DNA of 61,610 nt from Sphingomonas sp. 28-63-12 (GTDB taxonomy: Bacteria; Pseudomonadota; Alphaproteobacteria; Sphingomonadales; Sphingomonadaceae): positions 1-61,610 of the forward strand of contig NCGD01000015.1 in the NCBI GenBank assembly GCA_002281535.1. The letters are read 5' to 3'. Made by a program: the position numbers and the translations under genes. How positions within the stretch are numbered: the stretch's first letter is position 1; every line of letters starts with the position of its first letter. Below are positions 32,571 through 40,446 of the stretch, piece after piece. The notes under the pieces are model-generated. The model was not told where the DNA came from and searched no databases. It worked only from the letters and a program-made list of their open reading frames with translations.

Positions 32571-33344
32571 TCAGATGAACAGCGCTACGCTCTGCATGCC
32601 CTCTGCCATCAGCTGGCCCTTGGCGTTCCAGACCCGCATCGTCTGGCTGCTGCAGCCGTTGCGGGCAAAGTCGGACTTGGCGGACAGCAGCCACCAGTCG
32701 TCGATTGTCGCCGGCGCGTCGGTCAGCATGTTAACGATCCAAGTCACCGAGCTGACCGGTGGAAAGCCACCGTCGAACAGCCGTGCAACAGCGGGCGGCA
32801 ATGCATCGGCGATCGCCAGCATCTGCACCATCGGATCGAGCCCGGCTGTGGCGCGCAGCCGCGCCCAGCGCAGCAACTCACCCGCACCCAGGCCATCTTT
32901 GAGGTCGAGAAAATTGAAATTATTGATGAAAAATGCTTCCGGCCCGGTGAAGACTTTGGTCTCCGGCGTCGGATACGGATGGGTGACGGGCGGACGCTGA
33001 TCAAAATCGATCTTCGACGGCTGGCTTGCCATGAACACGAAGGTGGCGCGCAGGCCAAGCCCGGCTGCCGAAACGATATCGGCCTGGATGAACGCCGCCG
33101 TTCGCCCCCGCCGCAACTTCGTCGCCGTGACGGTGATCTCACCGGCGAGCGGCCCGATAAAGGATATTTGTGCGGAGCGCAGCGGGGGCAGATCGGGTTC
33201 GCTCTGTTGCGCCGCGTGCAGCGCGATGGCGCTGGATATCCCGCCATAAGAGGTGCGGCCCTGCATCCAATCGGCGGGAATCATCGTGGTGAAGCCGGTT
33301 GGCGTTGGCGTTGCTGCAGCGAGGATATCGGCAATCGGTGTCAT
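32571..33344 (-). CDS. Acyl-CoA thioesterase-family (hotdog) protein
   Basis: A 257-aa double-hotdog thioesterase-like protein: MQGRTSYGGISSAIALHAAQ, LRSAQISFIGPLAGEITVTA, then TKLRRGRTAAFIQADIVSAA, and in the C-terminal half FPPVSSVTWIVNMLTDAP. It probably hydrolyses acyl-CoA esters or supports CoA recycling in the acid-degradation cluster. Its ATG overlaps the stop of the upstream AMP-ligase gene (ATGA, 33341-33344), so the two are coupled: activation and release enzymes in one operon. Substrate unknown. Confidence 0.85.
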   Translation of the reverse strand: MTPIADILAAATPTPTGFTTMIPADWMQGRTSYGGISSAIALHAAQQSEPDLPPLRSAQISFIGPLAGEITVTATKLRRGRTAAFIQADIVSAAGLGLRATFVFMASQPSKIDFDQRPPVTHPYPTPETKVFTGPEAFFINNFNFLDLKDGLGAGELLRWARLRATAGLDPMVQMLAIADALPPAVARLFDGGFPPVSSVTWIVNMLTDAPATIDDWWLLSAKSDFARNGCSSQTMRVWNAKGQLMAEGMQSVALFI

Positions 33345-34870
33345 GCGGCGGCTCCCGCCAGTTGATCGCGCAATTCGCGCTTGAGGACCTTGCCGATCGC
33401 GCTGCGTGGCAATTCTTTGGCTGGATGAAGCGCAGACAGGCGTTGCGTCTTGCCTAGCCGCTCGTTGGCCCAGGCCAGGATCGCATCGCTCCCGGCCGCG
33501 CCGTCGCGGGCCACGTAGAAGCCAACCGGCGTCTCGCCCCAGGCCTCTGATGGCACGCCAACCACCGTGCAGTCGGCGACATCGGGGTGTCGGGCCAGCA
33601 CCGCCTCCAGATCGCTTGGATAGATGTTAAACCCGCCAGAGATGATCAGGTCCTTTTTGCGGTCCATCAGGATCAGAAAGCCGTCTTCGTCGAAACGGCC
33701 GATGTCGCCGTGCCGAATGAAGCGGCGGCCCCCGGCATCGAACCATTCGGCCGCCTGCGTCGCGTCGCTGCGACCATGATAGCCAGTCATCATCGCCGGC
33801 GACCGGCCGACAACCTCACCCATCGAGCCGGGCGCGACTTCGTTGCCGTCATCATCGATCAGGCGAATATCATGCCCCTCGACCGGCACGCCGACGCTGT
33901 GGAGCTTGTCGGGATGGGCGTTGGCGACCAGGATGGTGGTGCCGCCGCCTTCGGTCATGCCATAATATTCTACGAGCAGGCCGGGCCAGCGCGCCACGAC
34001 ATCGGCCTTGAGCGCTGCCGAAAAGGGCGCGCTGGTGCAGGTCTTGAAGCGAAAGGCCGACAGGTCGAAATGATCGAAATCGGGCACGGCCATGATCCGG
34101 CTATATTGGACTGGCACCAGCATAGCATGGGTGGCGCGATGCGCGGCGGCGAGTTCGAGGAACTGCCGTGCGTCGAATTTCGGCATGATGACGGCGGTCC
34201 CGCCCCAGCCGAGCGTCGGCAGAAACGAAACCAGCGTTGTGTTTGAATAGAGCGGCGTCGCGATCATCGTCACCGCTTCGCCAAAGCCCGCACCCGCATT
34301 GCGATGGATATGCGCCCAGCGCATCGCGTGGCTCTGAACGATGCCCTTGGGCGTGCCGGTTGTGCCGGAGGAATAGATGACGTTGAACGGATCATCGGGC
34401 GAAATCACGACATGCGCAGGCCGCGTCGCGGCAGGGGCGAGCCAAGCGTTATAGCCCGGGCTGTCGAGATTGATCACGGTGGCGCTGAGGGATTGACCGT
34501 CGAGCAGGGCCAGCGTGGTCGCATCGACAAACAGCACCGGCGCGCCGCTGTCGCGGATCATCGCTGCGATCGATTCACCGGTGGCTGAGGGGGACAGTGG
34601 CGTTGCCGCACAGCCTGCCCGGAGGGCGCCGAGGAACACCGTCGCATAGTCTATCGAAGGGGTCGCGCAGATTGCGACGCAGGCGCGTTGGGCGACGTCA
34701 TCGCGTTGCAGCGCGGCGGCGACGCTGTCCATGGCGTTGTCGAGCGTAGCATAGTCCATGGTTGCGGTTGCCGAGACCAGCGCCAATTTGCCGCCGCGTT
34801 CTGCTGCATGGGCGCGGATCAGCGCGGGCAGGGTGGCGAAATCGCTCGCCAGCAGCATTTCGGCCGTCAT
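33341..34870 (-). CDS. AMP-forming acyl-CoA ligase
   Basis: A 509-aa ANL-superfamily enzyme. It has the P-loop-like motif IYSSGTTGTPKG (about 165-176), the EYYGMTEGGG motif (about 310), GDIGRFDEDGFLILMDRKKD, and the C-terminal catalytic lysine in RSAIGKVLKREL. It should activate a carboxylic acid to its CoA thioester. ATG 34870 has GGGA 6 nt before it; ATG codons at 34891, 34885 and 34882 would add up to seven residues. It is divergent from the GST gene and coupled to the thioesterase gene. Confidence 0.88.
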   Translation of the reverse strand: MTAEMLLASDFATLPALIRAHAAERGGKLALVSATATMDYATLDNAMDSVAAALQRDDVAQRACVAICATPSIDYATVFLGALRAGCAATPLSPSATGESIAAMIRDSGAPVLFVDATTLALLDGQSLSATVINLDSPGYNAWLAPAATRPAHVVISPDDPFNVIYSSGTTGTPKGIVQSHAMRWAHIHRNAGAGFGEAVTMIATPLYSNTTLVSFLPTLGWGGTAVIMPKFDARQFLELAAAHRATHAMLVPVQYSRIMAVPDFDHFDLSAFRFKTCTSAPFSAALKADVVARWPGLLVEYYGMTEGGGTTILVANAHPDKLHSVGVPVEGHDIRLIDDDGNEVAPGSMGEVVGRSPAMMTGYHGRSDATQAAEWFDAGGRRFIRHGDIGRFDEDGFLILMDRKKDLIISGGFNIYPSDLEAVLARHPDVADCTVVGVPSEAWGETPVGFYVARDGAAGSDAILAWANERLGKTQRLSALHPAKELPRSAIGKVLKRELRDQLAGAAA

Positions 34871-34969
34871 CCCTGGTCCCATCATTTCCATTGCCGCCAG
34901 CGCGCTGGCTAGGCGAGCTGCATGCGAAATGCCATACGCAATCTTCGAAAAATACAAAGGGGCCGTTTC

Positions 34970-35584
34970 GTGCTGTTTTATGATGCTGCCAATCCCGCGC
35001 CGAACCCGCGCCGTGTCCGCATGTTCCTCGCGGAAAAGGGCCTGAAGGTCCGGACCGAGCTGCTGTCGATGCTCGATGGCGATCACAAAAAGCCCGAGTT
35101 TCTGGCGATCAATCCGCTCGGCCAAGTGCCGGCGCTCAAGCTCGTCGATGGCGAGGTGATTACCGAGAGCATCGCGATTTGTCGCTTCCTGGAGGCGCTC
35201 AATCCGGATCCGCCGATGTTTGGCAAAGGCCCCAAGGGCGTAGCCGAAGTCGATATGTGGACTCGGCGGGTGGAATTTCGGCTTGGCACCCCGTTGGCGG
35301 TGGTGTGGCAGCACACCCATCCGTTCACCGCCCGGGTCGTCGTGCCGCAATATAAGGAGTTTGGCGAAAGCAACCGCGCCAAGGTGACCGAGTCGATGCA
35401 CTTCTTTGATGCGGCGCTCGCCGATCGAACATGGCTGGCCGGCAAGGAATTTTCCGTCGCCGACATTGCGTTGCTCTGCACGATCGATTTCGCAACTTTT
35501 ATCGGCATGGGTCTGGCAGACGACATGGTGAACCTGAAATCATGGCATGACCGGGCATCCGCACGCCCGAGTGCACAGGCATGA
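34970..35584 (+). CDS. Glutathione S-transferase family protein
   Basis: A 204-aa GST. The thioredoxin-like N-domain starts MLFYDAANPAPNPRRVRMFL, contains NPLGQVPALKLVDGEVITES (the conserved cis-Pro and E-S glutathione-binding motif), and the helical C-domain ends DMVNLKSWHDRASARPS. It could detoxify or isomerise an intermediate of the neighbouring pathway. GTG 34970 is used, with AGGGG 8 nt upstream; the usual ATG is absent. It overlaps the SDR gene by 4 nt (ATGA). Confidence 0.87.
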   Translation: MLFYDAANPAPNPRRVRMFLAEKGLKVRTELLSMLDGDHKKPEFLAINPLGQVPALKLVDGEVITESIAICRFLEALNPDPPMFGKGPKGVAEVDMWTRRVEFRLGTPLAVVWQHTHPFTARVVVPQYKEFGESNRAKVTESMHFFDAALADRTWLAGKEFSVADIALLCTIDFATFIGMGLADDMVNLKSWHDRASARPSAQA

Positions 35585-36372
35585 CGATGCAGGGCGGGGT
35601 GGCGATCGTCACCGGTGGCGGCACGGGCATCGGCGCGGCGGTCGTCCGCCAGCTGGCCGAGCGCGGCGTGCGCTGCGTGATCAACTATGCGACGAGCAGC
35701 GACGATGCCGCCGCCCTGGCTGCCGAAATCGGCAATGGGTCGATCACCGTCCAGGCCGATATTGTCGACGACGCGGCGTGCCGACGCCTCGCCGGTGCGG
35801 CGATCGAGCAATTCGGGCGGCTCGATTTTCTTGTTAATAATGCCGGGCGCACCAAATTCGCCAATCATGAGGATCTGGAGGCGCTGGACGCCGAAGATTT
35901 TATCGACATCTATCGGCTGAACACCGTCGCCGCCTTCCAGATGATCCGTGCCTGCGCACCGGCAATGCGCACCGGGCCGATGAGCGCGGTGGTGAGCGTT
36001 GCCTCGGTGGCGGGCGTTTTCGGCATGGGCTCCTCGGTTGCTTATGCCTGTTCCAAGGGCGCCCTGGTCACGCTGACCAAGAGCATGGCCCGGGTGCTTG
36101 CCCCGGCGATTCGCGTCAACGCGGTGGCCCCTGCCTATGTCGGCACCGGCTGGTACGAAAAGCGGTTGGGGGAGGAGGGGTTTGCGAAGCTCAACGCCCG
36201 AATCGCCGCCAGCGTACCCATGGCCATGGCGACGATGGCGCCAGATGTTGCGGCACCGATCGTCGGCCTGCTCGATCCGGCGATGCGGGCCGTGACGGGC
36301 GAAGTGACTCTGGTCGACGCCGGCGGGCATCTTGACGTCGCGCTGTCGCGACGGCCGGGCCGGGAGGGTTAG
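35581..36372 (+). CDS. Short-chain dehydrogenase/reductase
   Basis: A 263-aa classical SDR. The cofactor motif is TGGGTGIG (about 11-18), then NNAG (about 86-89), the catalytic serine in SVASVAG and YACSK. It should oxidise or reduce a hydroxyl or keto group with NAD(P). It is translationally coupled to the GST gene by a 4-nt overlap. Its 3' end overlaps the converging MFS gene by 4 nt. Confidence 0.88.
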   Translation: MTMQGGVAIVTGGGTGIGAAVVRQLAERGVRCVINYATSSDDAAALAAEIGNGSITVQADIVDDAACRRLAGAAIEQFGRLDFLVNNAGRTKFANHEDLEALDAEDFIDIYRLNTVAAFQMIRACAPAMRTGPMSAVVSVASVAGVFGMGSSVAYACSKGALVTLTKSMARVLAPAIRVNAVAPAYVGTGWYEKRLGEEGFAKLNARIAASVPMAMATMAPDVAAPIVGLLDPAMRAVTGEVTLVDAGGHLDVALSRRPGREG

Positions 36373-37592
36373 GCGACCGGCACTTCGCCCTTGGCTGGCA
36401 CGCGGCCAATCACCTTCCACATCACGATCAGCAGCGCCATCGCGGCCAGCACACCGGCAACGAGGAAAGCCGCCCCGGGAAAACCCCGCGCGACGCCGTT
36501 GGCCAGCGCCTGAGTCAGGATCAACGGCGCAATGACGGCGGCTACGCTGTTCATGCTGCCGATCCCGCCCTGCAATGCGCCTTGATGCGAGGCATCGGCG
36601 AGGCGTGACAGCAACCCGTTCATCGCTGGAAACACCAGCGCAGACAGGCCACTGACCAGAAACACGGCATAGGCCTGCCACCCTTGCGTGATGACGACAT
36701 AGGTAAGGAAGGCGCCTGTCCCGCTCGCCAGCCCCAGCACCGCGGCCTTGCGCTCGCCCAGTCGGGCGATGATCGGCCCGGTCAGCAGCAACTGCACGCT
36801 CGCCATCACCAGCCCGACAAAGGCCAGCGACCAGCCAATCGCGCGCGCATCCCAGCCAAAGCGCGCCGCCGACCAGAAAGACCATGTCGCGGGATAGACG
36901 TTGCTGGCCAGGCTCCAGATGAACCAGGCGATCAGCAGCGGTGCTGCATCCCCGCTTTTGAACAGTGGCAGGAACGCGCCGACGACATTGGCGCTGCGCC
37001 AGTCGAACGGACGGCGGTTTTCGGGCGCCAGCGATTCCGGCATCAGGAAAATCATCGTCATCGCATTGATCAGCGCCAGCGCCGCCGCCGCAACAAACGG
37101 CGCACGCGGCCCCAAATCCGACAATACGCCGCCAATCGCCGGGCCGATGATGAAGCCGATGCCAAACGCCGCGCTGATATAGCCAAACATCCTGGCGCGC
37201 GCGTCGGGCGGGGTCACGTCGGCCAGCGCTGCGCTCGCCGGGCCATAGATTGCGCCTGCTACCCCTGCGACCGCGCGGCCAAGGAACAGCCACGCCAGCG
37301 TCGGCGCGAACGCCATCAGCGCATAATCGGCCGAAAAAGCGAGCATCGACGCGATCAGCACCGGCCGCCGGCCGTACCGGTCGCCCAGATTGCCCAGCAC
37401 CGGCCCGGCGAAAAACTGAGTCAGCGCATAGACGCCCAACAAATAGCCCGAAATCCGCGTCGCCTGATCCAGGTCGACATGGCCCAATTCGGTAATCAGT
37501 TGCGGCAGGATGGGGATGACAATGCCGAACCCGATCGTATCGATCAGCACCGCGGTCAGGATGATTGGGATGGCGCGGTTGGCAAAGGACAT
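36369..37592 (-). CDS. MFS transporter, TetA-like
   Basis: A 407-aa 12-helix transporter. MFS motif A is GNLGDRYGRRPVLIAS between helices 2 and 3; the first helix IILTAVLIDTIGFGIVIPIL and IYGPASAALADVTPPDARAR are typical of the TCR/Tet subfamily. In a catabolic cluster it more likely moves substrates or toxic intermediates than tetracycline. It is divergent from the acyl-CoA dehydrogenase gene at 37,775. Confidence 0.87.
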   Translation of the reverse strand: MSFANRAIPIILTAVLIDTIGFGIVIPILPQLITELGHVDLDQATRISGYLLGVYALTQFFAGPVLGNLGDRYGRRPVLIASMLAFSADYALMAFAPTLAWLFLGRAVAGVAGAIYGPASAALADVTPPDARARMFGYISAAFGIGFIIGPAIGGVLSDLGPRAPFVAAAALALINAMTMIFLMPESLAPENRRPFDWRSANVVGAFLPLFKSGDAAPLLIAWFIWSLASNVYPATWSFWSAARFGWDARAIGWSLAFVGLVMASVQLLLTGPIIARLGERKAAVLGLASGTGAFLTYVVITQGWQAYAVFLVSGLSALVFPAMNGLLSRLADASHQGALQGGIGSMNSVAAVIAPLILTQALANGVARGFPGAAFLVAGVLAAMALLIVMWKVIGRVPAKGEVPVA

Positions 37593-37774
37593 CAGGCGTC
37601 ATCCGGCTGGATTGGCCCCGGCCGCAAGGACGGGGGCAGACCAGCAGGCGTTATGCCGTAACGGCACCCTTGGACAAGCGGGATTTGGGCGCTCTGCCCT
37701 TTGCGCGGCGCATGGATTTGTGCGATGGCGGCACCATACCCGATCTTCAGATTCGGTTCTGCAGGAGAGCATTG

Positions 37775-38992
37775 ATGGCCACCGCCCCAGATCTTGATAC
37801 ACCAGCGACCGCGCTGGACACCTTCCGCGCCGATGTCCGCGCCTGGCTTGCTGACAATTTTCCCGCCTCGCTGAAGGGCAAGGACAGCGGCATGTCCGCG
37901 CTCGAAGGCCCCAGCAACCCGAGCGCCGATGAAACCGCCTGGACCAAGGCGATGGGCGACAAGGGCTGGGGCGTGCCGACTTGGCCGGCGGCCTATGGCG
38001 GCGGCGGTCTCGACAAGCATCAGGCCCGCGTGCTGGCTGAGGAAATGGGCCGCGTCGGTGCCTGGAACCCGATCGGCGGCATGGGCGTGATGATGTTCGG
38101 CCCGACCTTGCTCGAATATGGCAGCGAAGCGCAGAAGCTGGAGCATATTCCCGCAATCGCCAAGAACGAGGTGCGCTGGTGCCAGGGCTATTCCGAGCCC
38201 GGCGCAGGGTCAGATCTCGCCAGTCTTCAGACCTTTGCCGAGGACAAGGGCGATCACTATCTCGTCAATGGCCAAAAAACCTGGACCTCGGGCGGGCAAT
38301 GGGCCGACAAATGCTTCGCCCTCGTCCGTACCGACAAGACCAAGAAGCATGAGGGCATCAGCTTCCTGCTGATCGACATGACGTCGCCCGGCGTCGAGGT
38401 TCGGCCGATTCGGATGATTTCCGGCCAGTCGCCTTTTTGCGAAACGTTCTTCACCGATGTGAAGGTGCCCAAGGAAAACCTGGTCGGTCGCGAGGGTGAA
38501 GGCTGGACGATCGGCAAGCGCCTGCTCCAGCATGAGCGCAGCAATCTCTCGGGTGGCGGTGCCGCCGCGCGGTTGTTCGCGGGCAAGCCGATGGGCGCGC
38601 TCGCCAAGGAATATCGGGGCGCCAATGATGACGGCACGATGGCCGACAGCGATTTGCGGATGCGCATCGTCCGTCACGAAATGGATCAGCGCGCGTTCAT
38701 GCTGACGCTGCGGCGTGCTGCGCTTGAGGCGAAATCCAATCAGGGCCCGTCGGCGGCATCGTCGATCATGAAGAATGTCGGTGCGCGGCTGACGCAGGAC
38801 CGCGCCGAACTCGCGATCGAGATCATGGGCATGAACGGGCTTGGCTGGGAAGGCGAGGGGTTCAGCGAGGCAGAACTCGCGCAGACCCGCACGTGGCTTT
38901 GGGGCAAGGCCGTCTCGATCTATGGCGGCTCGACCGAAATCCAGAACAACGTGATCGCCAAGCGCATCCTCGGGATGCTTGATCACCAGTAG
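37775..38992 (+). CDS. Acyl-CoA dehydrogenase, large-type subunit
   Basis: A 405-aa flavoprotein. It has GWGVPTWPAAYGGGGLDKHQ, the FAD/substrate block WCQGYSEPGAGSDLASLQT, the TWTSGGQWAD segment and a C-terminal IYGGSTEIQNNVIAKRILG. At the place where medium-chain enzymes have the catalytic Glu (Y-E-G-T) it has Y-G-G-S. The next gene encodes a smaller dehydrogenase, like the heteromeric FadE pairs used for bulky acyl-CoA substrates. CAGGAGAG precedes ATG 37775. Confidence 0.9.
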   Translation: MATAPDLDTPATALDTFRADVRAWLADNFPASLKGKDSGMSALEGPSNPSADETAWTKAMGDKGWGVPTWPAAYGGGGLDKHQARVLAEEMGRVGAWNPIGGMGVMMFGPTLLEYGSEAQKLEHIPAIAKNEVRWCQGYSEPGAGSDLASLQTFAEDKGDHYLVNGQKTWTSGGQWADKCFALVRTDKTKKHEGISFLLIDMTSPGVEVRPIRMISGQSPFCETFFTDVKVPKENLVGREGEGWTIGKRLLQHERSNLSGGGAAARLFAGKPMGALAKEYRGANDDGTMADSDLRMRIVRHEMDQRAFMLTLRRAALEAKSNQGPSAASSIMKNVGARLTQDRAELAIEIMGMNGLGWEGEGFSEAELAQTRTWLWGKAVSIYGGSTEIQNNVIAKRILGMLDHQ

Positions 38993-39011
38993 ACGTACCG
39001 ATCGAGATAAC

Positions 39012-39094
39012 CGTCACCCCGGCGAAAGCCGGGGTCTCTTGCGGGAAGGCGATCGGCCCACCCCATAAAGGCCCCGGCTTTCGCCGGGGCGACG
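39012..39094. repeat. REP-like paired hairpins (copy 1)
   Basis: The unit CGTCACCCCGGCGAAAGCCGGGGTCT (39012-39037, in two halves) is followed about 35 nt later by its inverted copy GCCCCGGCTTTCGCCGGGGC (39071-39090). Each half is a GAAA- or TTTC-loop hairpin. It lies between the paired large and small acyl-CoA dehydrogenase genes. Similar copies occur at 46284, 48563, 53234, 55903 and 58018. Confidence 0.8.
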
Positions 39095-39127
39095 ATAGTG
39101 AAATGACCGACAAGCGGGACCAAAACA

Positions 39128-40195
39128 ATGGCAGCACTCAACGACGAACAAACGATGATCCGCGACATGGTGCGCGAATGGGCGGATAATGAATCGCCTG
39201 TCAGTGCCTTCCGCAAGATGCGCGATGCGGCGCCGGCGGCGGGCTATGATGCCAACGCCTGGCGCGTCATGGCCGAAATGGGCCTGGCCGGTATCGTGAT
39301 CCCCGAAGAGTTTGGCGGTACAGCGTTCGGCTATCTTTCGCTCGGCCTCGTGCTCGAACAGCTTGGGCGCAATCTTGCCGCATCGCCGCTCGCTTCCACA
39401 GCGGCGGCGGCAACCGCGATCGTGATGGGCGGATCGCCGGCGCAACAGGCCGCTTGGCTGCCGCGCATCGCGACCGGTGAAGTCGTGGCAACGTTGGCTG
39501 TCGATGAGGGCCCCGTCCACAATCCTGCAAAGATCGCCACCAGCGTCGCAGGCGGCAAGATCACCGGCACCAAGGCTTTCGTCGCAGAGGGAGATAGTGC
39601 TGCGTTGTTCGTCGTTGCTGCTACCGATGGGCTTTATCTCGTTGCCGGCGATGCCACGGGCGTATCCCGCTCGACCCGCAAGATGGCGGATTCGCGGAGT
39701 CATGCGCAAATCAGCTTCGACGGCGCCTTTGCCGAAAAGCTCGAAGGCACCACCACGCAAGCCATTGTCGATCGCGCGACGGCGGCGGTGTGCGCTGAGA
39801 TGCTCGGCCTGGCCGTGCAGGCGTTCGAGACCACCAATGATTATCTCAAAACCCGCGTCCAGTTCGGTCAGCTGCTTTCCACCTTCCAGGCGCTGCAGCA
39901 CCGTATGGCCAAGCTGTTCACCGAGATCGAGCTGATGCGCTCGGCAGTCGAGGCCGCGCTCGAGGCGATCGATTCCGGTCGTTCCGATATTGACCAAGCC
40001 GTCACCCTCGCCAAGGCGGTGGCCGGCGATACGCTGAAACTGGCCAGTCGTGAAATGATCCAGCTCCACGGCGGCATCGGCATGACCGATGATTATGACG
40101 CCGGCTTCTATATCAAGCGCGCGGCCGTGCTTGAGGCGATGTGGGGCAATGCTGCATTTCACCGCGAACGATTTGCCCGTTTGAACGGCTATTGA
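39128..40195 (+). CDS. Acyl-CoA dehydrogenase, small-type subunit
   Basis: A 355-aa flavoprotein: NDEQTMIRDMVREWADN, GLAGIVIPEEFGGTAFGYLS, then a shortened middle domain and TTNDYLKTRVQFGQLLSTFQ, ending MIQLHGGIGMTDDYDAGFYI. It is about 50 residues shorter than usual, mainly in the middle domain, typical of the second subunit in heteromeric pairs. The partner is the gene ending at 38,992, 135 nt upstream, with only a REP-like element between. Confidence 0.88.
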   Translation: MAALNDEQTMIRDMVREWADNESPVSAFRKMRDAAPAAGYDANAWRVMAEMGLAGIVIPEEFGGTAFGYLSLGLVLEQLGRNLAASPLASTAAAATAIVMGGSPAQQAAWLPRIATGEVVATLAVDEGPVHNPAKIATSVAGGKITGTKAFVAEGDSAALFVVAATDGLYLVAGDATGVSRSTRKMADSRSHAQISFDGAFAEKLEGTTTQAIVDRATAAVCAEMLGLAVQAFETTNDYLKTRVQFGQLLSTFQALQHRMAKLFTEIELMRSAVEAALEAIDSGRSDIDQAVTLAKAVAGDTLKLASREMIQLHGGIGMTDDYDAGFYIKRAAVLEAMWGNAAFHRERFARLNGY

Positions 40196-40446
40196 GCCTG
40201 GTCCATTCGGGAAAAGCCAGCCGGACCGGTCGCCGTGGCGCCGCGCCGGTGGGCTTCGATCGCGGGTGAATTAAAAGGCGGGTTCGCCCATTTTTGAATA
40301 GCCGCCATTATATGTCATTTTAGCAACAGCCCCGCTAAAGGTCGCGTTTCGCAACCTTAGTTTTACTTGACGCCAGCCCCCTCACTCTGCCAATTCGAGA
40401 TTACGGTACGGAATCCTGCAGCGATCCGACCATGTGGGAGAGAGAG

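Noticed and set aside
36369-37592. Tetracycline resistance gene
   Set aside because: The transporter belongs to the broad TCR/Tet MFS group, but it sits in a catabolic locus and nothing shows drug specificity.
35083-37602. Long reverse frame across the GST, SDR and MFS genes
   Set aside because: It crosses three well-supported genes in the wrong phase and has no recognisable domain.
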